Source of the DNA: Thermoplasmatota archaeon
Lineage (GTDB): Archaea; Thermoplasmatota; E2; DHVEG-1
NCBI GenBank assembly: GCA_030605515.1
Contig: JAUWIE010000095.1
Location: 1-9,866, forward strand
DNA: 9,866 nucleotides
Reading direction: 5' to 3'
Positions 6,114-9,866 of the stretch are shown here, in pieces (positions within the stretch are counted from its first letter, which is position 1; each line of letters opens with the position of its first letter). Position numbers and translations under genes: made by a program. Below the pieces are notes generated by a model. The model saw nothing but the letters and a program-made list of their open reading frames with translations, made no database searches and was not told the origin of the DNA.

Positions 6114-7144
6114 GAGAGGATATGGATCCTGGTCGGTTCCTCCAGATATATTTTGTAGGGTGTATCACCGATACCATCTCCATCGGCGTCTACACCGTTG
6201 TAGGTATCATAATAGTTGCCTTCACAAAACGGTGGGAGATAATATTCTTCGTAGCACATAAAAAAGGTATTTGTTTGGAAACTATGGATATCTGTATTAT
6301 TTATGAAATTATTATGATAGATAGTATTATTGGAGGAGTCCCAGCAACTGATACTATTATACTGAGAATCAGAGATAGTATTTTCATAAATAACATTATC
6401 TGTTGATCCTGTTCTGACTTGTATTCCCATTCTGCAACGAATATCATTTCTATAGATATAATTGGTATCTGAGGAATTCATGTATATTCCTGAATAGCAA
6501 TCGGTAATCGTATTACCATAAATCTTATTGTGAGATGAGTTAACCATGTTGATGTTGTTAATTCCACTGTCTGAGATGAAATTATTTTTTATTTCGTTTG
6601 CACTGCAATTACGTAATCGTAGCCCATAGCTGATATCATGTATGGTGTTATTCTGTAGTATACAGTTATTTGCCTGTACTTTGATACCGGTAATGGAATT
6701 GTATACGATTGGTGGATTATAGTTATAATTTGATAGTATATTCCCAGTTAACTCAAAACCATCAATAGTTACCTCATCCGCTGTTACAAGGATGAGGTTA
6801 TGATACCAATTCTCATCTTCGATTTCTTCTTCATCAGAATCTGGAGGAGAACAAGAAGACTGTACTTCTTTGAAAATGATGGTATTGCTGTTTTCAGCGA
6901 TTAGAGTTATTGCTTTGTTTACGACAATTTCCTCATGATAGATTCCACTATAGACAATTACCGTATCTCCATCATTTGCATCATCAATTGCATCTTGAAT
7001 CAAGGGATAATTTCCTTCCCCAGAGCCCCCAACATAAAGGATAGTTCCGCTCGCTGCTCTACATAGTTCAATCGGTAGAGCTATGTAAAATATACCAATA
7101 GTCACTATAAAAATTACAAGTATACCACAAGTTTTTTGCCACAT
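6053..7144 (-). CDS. NosD-like parallel beta-helix surface protein, N-terminal part (frameshifted)
   Basis: This 363-residue frame starts with an export signal (about 1-31, WQKTCGILVIFIVTIG and on to ELCRAASG). Then comes the typical entry to a right-handed parallel beta-helix: ILYVGGSGEGNYPLIQDAIDDANDGDTVIVYSGIYHEEIVVNK. About seven PbH1-type turns follow, each with an N-x-I core (NNTIHD, NNFISDS, GNTITDC, RNDI, ENTISDS, HNNFINN). The helix closes with GNYYDTYNGVDADGDGIGDTPYKI, a likely calcium-binding loop. The last 29 residues after PYKI are out of frame relative to the family. Proteins of this kind bind or cleave polysaccharide or act as surface scaffolds; the NosD role in copper assembly is not implied, because no nos genes are near. 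I chose the ATG at 7144 (GGATGGAATGAG before it) over a TTG at 7171. An AAATATAA box lies upstream. Confidence 0.8.
   Translation of the reverse strand: MWQKTCGILVIFIVTIGIFYIALPIELCRAASGTILYVGGSGEGNYPLIQDAIDDANDGDTVIVYSGIYHEEIVVNKAITLIAENSNTIIFKEVQSSCSPPDSDEEEIEDENWYHNLILVTADEVTIDGFELTGNILSNYNYNPPIVYNSITGIKVQANNCILQNNTIHDISYGLRLRNCSANEIKNNFISDSGINNINMVNSSHNKIYGNTITDCYSGIYMNSSDTNYIYRNDIRCRMGIQVRTGSTDNVIYENTISDSQYNSISCWDSSNNTIYHNNFINNTDIHSFQTNTFFMCYEEYYLPPFCEGNYYDTYNGVDADGDGIGDTPYKIYLEEPTRIHILSWSHTHIKRVYRIDFIHQLK
6146..6151 (-). other. Frameshift site at an (AT)3 run in the beta-helix gene
   Basis: On the minus strand the sequence reads TAC AAA ATATAT CTGGAGG. With two bases fewer, (AT)2, it would read TAC AAA ATA TCT GGA GGA, giving YKISGGTDQDPYPLM, the standard family sequence. 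The extra AT unit shifts the frame and separates the two halves of the gene. It could be a mutation, slippage-based phase variation, or an assembly error. Confidence 0.75.
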
Positions 7145-7213
7145 CTCATTCCATCCGTACGATAAAGACAAATGAATTGGTTGAACTTATATTTTTCTTC
7201 CATTTTACTTTTT

Positions 7214-7222
7214 AAAAAAAAA
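7214..7222 (-). terminator. Poly-T terminator of tRNA-Leu
   Basis: Nine A residues on the plus strand give a T9 run on the transcribed strand 11 bases after the 3' end of the tRNA. This is a standard archaeal termination signal. The promoter of the beta-helix gene lies just beyond it. Confidence 0.6.
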
Positions 7223-7233
7223 TCTTATAATAG

Positions 7234-7318
7234 TGCAGGGGACGAGATTTGAACTCGCGGACCTCTACAGGACAAGGCCCTCAACCTTGCGCCGTTGACC
7301 AGGCTTGGCTACCCCTGC
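7234..7318 (-). tRNA. tRNA-Leu (anticodon GAG)
   Basis: The 85-base gene folds as a class II tRNA. The acceptor stem is GCAGGGG/CCCCTGC with discriminator A. The D-arm has a GCC/GGC stem and the conserved GG in its loop. The anticodon stem is CAAGG/CCTTG with loop TTGAGGG, giving anticodon GAG for CUC/CUU leucine codons. The long variable arm (CCT, GTAG, AGG) is typical of leucine and serine tRNAs. The T-arm is GCGAG/CTCGT with loop TTCAAAT. CCA is not encoded (ACTA at the 3' end) and there is no intron. It lies 39 bases after the ferredoxin gene but has its own TATA box. Confidence 0.95.
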
Positions 7319-7344
7319 AAAACAAAAAAAATTAAGAAAATTGA

Positions 7345-7352
7345 TATATAAA
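7345..7352 (-). promoter_or_regulatory. TATA box of tRNA-Leu
   Basis: TTTATATA on the minus strand is centred about 30 bases before the tRNA 5' end. It overlaps the T7 run that follows the ferredoxin stop codon, so the terminator of one gene and the promoter of the next share bases. Confidence 0.5.
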
Positions 7353-7357
7353 AAAAT

Positions 7358-7525
7358 CTACAATTCTATTGCGCCATTTGGACATTCATCAACACATGTA
7401 CCACAGTCGATGCATTTGTCCTCATTTACAGTCGCCTTATCATTAATAGCGATTGCTTCAACAGGACATACTTCAACACATGATCCACAAGCGTCACATT
7501 TATCCTTGTCTATTTTTATTGCCAT
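7358..7525 (-). CDS. 2[4Fe-4S] ferredoxin
   Basis: The protein has 55 residues, the usual size for a clostridial-type ferredoxin. Two cluster motifs are complete: CDACGSCVEVCP (Cys 10, 13, 16, 20) and CIDCGTCVDECP (Cys 38, 41, 44, 48), each contributing three cysteines to one cluster and one to the other. It transfers low-potential electrons in the cytoplasm, for instance for pyruvate or aldehyde ferredoxin oxidoreductases in anaerobes. The ATG at 7525 is preceded by GGAG at 7538-7535. The upstream region contains a TATA-like box and an inverted repeat. A T7 run follows the stop codon and tRNA-Leu lies just downstream. The partner enzyme is not in this window. Confidence 0.93.
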   Translation of the reverse strand: MAIKIDKDKCDACGSCVEVCPVEAIAINDKATVNEDKCIDCGTCVDECPNGAIEL

Positions 7526-7545
7526 AAATATCTACTCCATAATTT

Positions 7546-7575
7546 TTTAGGGTTAAATCCTAAATACTATATTTA
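7546..7575 (-). promoter_or_regulatory. Ferredoxin promoter with inverted repeat
   Basis: On the minus strand, TAAATATA (7575-7568) serves as TATA-like box. It is followed by an inverted repeat with 6-base arms TTTAGG and CCTAAA and a 7-base centre (7564-7546), directly before the expected transcript start near 7545. The position suits a repressor site; the regulator is unknown. Confidence 0.35.
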
Positions 7576-7594
7576 TCTTTTCTGGTGAAACAAT

Positions 7595-8116
7595 TCAAAT
7601 ATAATTAATGTTAATTCCGCAAATATCACTTAATTCTTTATGAAGCACCTTCAATCGCTTTGCATATTCACTAAGGTCTTCTTTTAATGCTTTCTCAATT
7701 TCGTTTTCAATGTTTTGTCTACTACAATTATTAATTAAACTATCAGCATGACAAACAATTTTCTCCTCAAGGGTTAAGGGTAAATAATCTTTAGGTGGAA
7801 GTCCAATTCTTACTGCTTCATCTCTTGGTATCCCCGCTCCAATATGCCTCTCAATGATATTAATAATATCCTTTGATAAACCTAGTTTTTGTGCAATTTT
7901 AACTCCTTCAACTGCATGAAAAATTCCATGAGTCTTTGATCTACCGATATCATGAAGTAATGCTCCTGCTTCAACAAGTTCAACATCAGCATGAGCGTTT
8001 ATCGCAATTTTCACTGCAACATCTCTAACAGCCATACAATGCTTTATTACCCTATTAGAACACCCATTTTTTCGTAGTAGTTTAATACAATTATCAGGAG
8101 AAAGTATCAAATTCAT
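7595..8116 (-). CDS. HDIG-domain phosphohydrolase, archaeal type
   Basis: The 173-residue protein carries a full HD domain. His26 is in VIKHCMAV, the HDIG motif is at 55-58 (ALLHDIGRSKTHG), a further metal-site His is at 91 (ERHIGAGIP), and the closing Asp is at 125 (CHADSLI). These residues bind two metals and hydrolyse phosphate esters, typically of nucleotides. The sequence matches the archaeal HDIG family known as TIGR00295, whose substrate is not established. About 45 C-terminal residues are helical and charged. The start is ATG with AGGT 7 bases before it. It lies 14 bases after trm56 on the same strand, so both should share a transcript. This context suggests, but does not show, a role in RNA or nucleotide metabolism. 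Confidence 0.9.
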   Translation of the reverse strand: MNLILSPDNCIKLLRKNGCSNRVIKHCMAVRDVAVKIAINAHADVELVEAGALLHDIGRSKTHGIFHAVEGVKIAQKLGLSKDIINIIERHIGAGIPRDEAVRIGLPPKDYLPLTLEEKIVCHADSLINNCSRQNIENEIEKALKEDLSEYAKRLKVLHKELSDICGININYI

Positions 8117-8130
8117 AAGACAACCTATTT

Positions 8131-8643
8131 TTATTTATCCCTGGATATAACCTTTTTTCCTTTATTGCATGGAAGAATTTGTATTTTTCCATTAAATCGT
8201 TTAGTAAGCCATTTTCCATTATTATATCGATCAAGAAAAATTGCTAATGCAGATACCTCTGAATGCGGTTGGTTACCCACTGAAACATTAAAATCAGCAA
8301 TGGCATACATTTGAGAAGGAACCTTTTCTGCTCCTACAACTATAAGTAAATCATCGTTTTTATCGATTTTTTTAATTGATCTATCAAGCTCATCACCATA
8401 CATAGTAAGATGAACAATTATGCCACTCCATTGTTTAGCAATTTTATTTGCATTCACACCAGTTTTAATTTCAAATTTACCTCCAAAACGACCACAAGTA
8501 GAACATATGTTCTCCTCAAGTTTAATGTCTTTTGTATCGATAAATATTTTATCTGCACCAAATGCACGAGCTACAAGTGCAACATGTGTCGTTATTCTTT
8601 TATCACGACTAATTCTATGCCCAATTCTAAGAACCGCAATCAT
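8131..8643 (-). CDS. trm56: tRNA (cytidine(56)-2'-O)-methyltransferase
   Basis: This 170-residue SPOUT-class enzyme methylates the 2'-hydroxyl of C56 in the T-loop of archaeal tRNAs, using S-adenosylmethionine. The family motifs are all visible: VLRIGHRISRDKRITTHVAL near the N-terminus, ARAFGADKI, GRFGGKFEI, IIVHLTMYGDEL, then VVGAEKVPSQMY and VSVGNQPHSEVSALAIFLDR, which form the knotted SAM site and dimer interface. The C-terminal tail is a little short compared with family members of about 180-200 residues. A perfect TTTATATAAA box lies about 50 bases before the ATG; the ribosome site (GATGAAG) is weak. It heads a two-gene operon with the HDIG gene. Both tRNAs in this window have the T-loop cytidine that the enzyme modifies. 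Confidence 0.95.
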   Translation of the reverse strand: MIAVLRIGHRISRDKRITTHVALVARAFGADKIFIDTKDIKLEENICSTCGRFGGKFEIKTGVNANKIAKQWSGIIVHLTMYGDELDRSIKKIDKNDDLLIVVGAEKVPSQMYAIADFNVSVGNQPHSEVSALAIFLDRYNNGKWLTKRFNGKIQILPCNKGKKVISRDK

Positions 8644-8694
8644 ATTTTCTTCATCACAATCATAGGTAAAGTAATAATAGGATAATTAACTTTG

Positions 8695-8704
8695 TTTATA
8701 TAAA
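8695..8704 (-). promoter_or_regulatory. TATA box of the trm56 operon
   Basis: TTTATATAAA is a perfect archaeal TATA element. On the minus strand a transcript start near 8674 is expected, giving a leader of about 30 bases before the ATG at 8643. Confidence 0.5.
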
Positions 8705-8757
8705 TCAAATTTTAAAATATTATTAAAAGGAATGTGAAAATAAAGTTATAAAAGTAA

Positions 8758-9135
8758 TTACTTTTTCTTTTTTGAAAGAATCTTATCAACAGCTTCATCC
8801 AGCCCTGATTCAGATTTTCTAGTTTTGTGTTTTTTAAGATTGTCCACATTTCCTTCTATTGAATCCAGATCCCGCCAGATTCTCTGATCACCTGGCTTCT
8901 TACTATCTTTGGAAGTTGATTTTCCTTCATGAAGAGTTTCAGTATATTCAGCCAATACCGGTTTTTCTAACTCAGGTTCATACTTTGATGAATCAGTATT
9001 ACTTTCAACTTCAGCTTCTATTTGCTTTGGCTCTGATTTATTATCTACTATTGGTTTTTCTTCCGATATAAATTCTGGTAATTCAGTTTCTTTGTTATCT
9101 AATTTTTTTCGGCCAAATAATTTCCATCTTGTCAT
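8758..9135 (-). CDS. Charged low-complexity protein of unknown function
   Basis: The 125-residue product starts with a short aromatic-basic motif, TRWKLFGRKK. A Glu/Lys/Ser/Pro-rich, probably disordered region follows (about 15-80, for example PELEKPVLAE). Near the C-terminus come a moderately conserved-looking stretch (QRIWRDLDSIEGNVDNLKKHK), a short helix (GLDEAVDKIL), and a KKKK end. No enzyme domain or membrane helix is visible. I do not recognise a family. The basic ends with an acidic middle would suit a nucleic-acid or ribosome-associated or scaffold protein, but this is a guess. I prefer the ATG at 9135 because GGGGGA precedes it; the same frame stays open to an ATG at 9177, about 20 bases after a likely transcript start. 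It is divergent from tRNA-Val. Confidence 0.65.
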   Translation of the reverse strand: MTRWKLFGRKKLDNKETELPEFISEEKPIVDNKSEPKQIEAEVESNTDSSKYEPELEKPVLAEYTETLHEGKSTSKDSKKPGDQRIWRDLDSIEGNVDNLKKHKTRKSESGLDEAVDKILSKKKK

Positions 9136-9219
9136 TTGTAATGTCCCCCAGAGCCACTGCTCCATATAAGTTAACATCTTATTATTGATAAATCTTTTTC
9201 TTCATTAAAATAAAAAATA

Positions 9220-9227
9220 TTTATAAA
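9220..9227. promoter_or_regulatory. Symmetric TATA box between the charged protein and tRNA-Val
   Basis: TTTATAAA is self-complementary and lies in a very AT-rich stretch between two divergent genes. On the minus strand it would place a transcript start near 9197 for the charged-protein gene. It, or the weaker TTTAAT at 9248, may serve tRNA-Val. Confidence 0.4.
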
Positions 9228-9281
9228 TTTTATTTATTCGAAAAGCATTTAATTGCTTCATATTATTCAAACCTTTATAAG

Positions 9282-9354
9282 GGGCTTATGGTCTAGTGGT
9301 TATGACGTCGCCTTCACACGGCGGAGGTCGCCGGTTCAAATCCGGCTAAGCCCA
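9282..9354 (+). tRNA. tRNA-Val (anticodon CAC)
   Basis: The 73-base gene folds fully. The acceptor stem is GGGCTTA/TAAGCCC with discriminator A. The D-arm GGTC/TGAC has loop TAGTGGTTA. The anticodon stem is TCGCC/GGCGG with loop TTCACAC, giving anticodon CAC for the valine codon GUG. The variable loop is short (AGGTC) and the T-arm is GCCGG/CCGGC with loop TTCAAAT. CCA is not encoded and no intron is present. Confidence 0.95.
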
Positions 9355-9452
9355 TTGTACTCGTCTCGGTGATATTTTGTTAATAAAACTGTGTTTGAGC
9401 TAAACAAACACAATCCATCAAATCCTTTTCCATTGTAGACATGTTTCCTCTT

Positions 9453-9617
9453 CTAAAACATACAGGTATCCCCATTTTCTTTTAGCCACCCTATTTTCTC
9501 TTTATAGTCAGGCATCGCTTTTTCGATTAATGCCCAGAACCTTTTGGAATGATTATGTTCTATCAGATGTGCCAGAAAAGAAACAACAAAATTGATATCA
9601 TACCTTACCTTTTGTAA
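9453..9617 (-). pseudogene. C-terminal fragment of a YgjP-type (DUF45) metallopeptidase
   Basis: The minus strand encodes about 54 residues that match the end of YgjP/DUF45 zinc metallopeptidases: YDINFVVSFLAHLIEHNH, then SKRFWALIEKAMPDY, KEKIGWLKENG, and a TAG stop. In the family the first part reads HELAHL, the zinc-binding HExxH. Here HE is replaced by a single Phe (SFLAHL), so the catalytic Glu and first zinc ligand are gone. No ATG, GTG or TTG starts this frame and the N-terminal two thirds are missing. The frame is open back to the stop codon of the small heat shock gene at 9684, with no recognisable content in 9618-9683. It is a decayed remnant. The rest of 9355-9683 on either strand shows no other gene. 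Confidence 0.65.
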
Positions 9618-9683
9618 AATCCAAACATAAAAAGGGTGGGAGGATATAGAGACAAATATTGAAACCAGAAATAAAGAAAAGAA

Positions 9684-9866
9684 TTACTCAATGTTTACCC
9701 TGTAACCATCTCCAGGTTTCTTTTTCTCCGTCCTTTGGATCATAACATCAAGGATACCATTCTTATAAGTAGCTTTTGTAGTTTTTGGTTTGACATCACA
9801 AGGTAGATTAAGACGTTTAAGATACTTACGATCAGAAGTATCAACCTTTATTTCAAGAACATCCTC
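9684..9866 (-). CDS. Small heat shock protein (Hsp20/alpha-crystallin), C-terminal part, cut by right edge
   Basis: Sixty residues and a TAA stop are visible; the N-terminal part lies beyond the window. LEIKVDTSDRKYLKRLNLP, followed by KPKTTKATYKNGILDVMI, is the second half of the alpha-crystallin domain. The YKNGILDV stretch corresponds to the conserved A-x-x-x-NGVL motif. A short basic tail (QRTEKKKPGDGYRVNIE) ends in VNIE. This could be a weak version of the I-x-I motif that links subunits. Small heat shock proteins hold unfolded proteins in the cytoplasm as ATP-independent chaperones. Downstream on the same strand is only the metallopeptidase remnant. Confidence 0.8.
   Translation of the reverse strand, partial: EDVLEIKVDTSDRKYLKRLNLPCDVKPKTTKATYKNGILDVMIQRTEKKKPGDGYRVNIE

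Noticed and set aside
6122..6406. Plus-strand frame opposite the beta-helix gene
   Set aside because: The Ile-rich translation mirrors the repeated N-x-I codons of the beta-helix on the other strand.
6361..6800. Periodic similarity that could suggest a repeat array or CRISPR
   Set aside because: The periodicity is that of beta-helix turns in the encoded protein. Units are not conserved at DNA level and there is no repeat-spacer layout.
7305..7550. Plus-strand frame spanning part of tRNA-Leu and the ferredoxin gene
   Set aside because: It is antisense to a complete ferredoxin with eight cluster cysteines and overlaps a tRNA.
8410..8685. Plus-strand frames opposite trm56
   Set aside because: They are antisense to a gene with all Trm56 motifs and have no supporting start signals.

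Overview
The window is AT-rich and looks archaeal. It carries a tRNA (cytidine-56-2'-O)-methyltransferase (Trm56), an enzyme essentially confined to archaea, and an HDIG protein of an archaeal type. Both tRNA genes lack an encoded CCA, and most genes have a TATA-like box about 26-30 bases before the start or transcript start, several of them apparently leaderless. Surface lipoproteins with a PKD domain and a membrane-anchored parallel beta-helix protein of NosD type suggest an anaerobic, sediment-type Thermoplasmatota or related euryarchaeal lineage. That placement is inference only.

Layout. Positions 1-2435 form a surface-protein island. A PKD lipoprotein (cut by the left edge), an unknown secreted protein and a small anchored protein lie on the minus strand, and a lipoprotein diverges on the plus strand. 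Three of the four share what looks like the sulfite-oxidase-type molybdopterin-binding fold without a conserved cofactor cysteine. Positions 2672-4549 encode an amino acid permease fused to a PTS EIIA-like domain. Positions 4550-4972 hold no intact gene, only a decayed zinc-ribbon fragment. Next come a 53-residue membrane protein with a strong Shine-Dalgarno site and a cysteine-rich DUF3795 protein, probably one transcript. Convergent to them is a beta-helix surface protein split by a frameshift at an (AT)3 run.

The right part is mostly housekeeping: tRNA-Leu(GAG), a 2[4Fe-4S] ferredoxin, an HDIG protein and trm56 in one short operon, a charged low-complexity protein, and tRNA-Val(CAC). It ends with a decayed YgjP-type metallopeptidase fragment and the C-terminal end of a small heat shock protein cut by the right edge.

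The genes do not form one obvious pathway. The most coherent theme is envelope proteins (lipoproteins, beta-helix, permease). The most unusual items are the three paralogous SUOX-like surface proteins around two candidate control regions, the permease-EIIA fusion, the AT-repeat frameshift, and three relics (zinc ribbon, metallopeptidase, a tRNA T-arm copy) that suggest past rearrangement or insertion.
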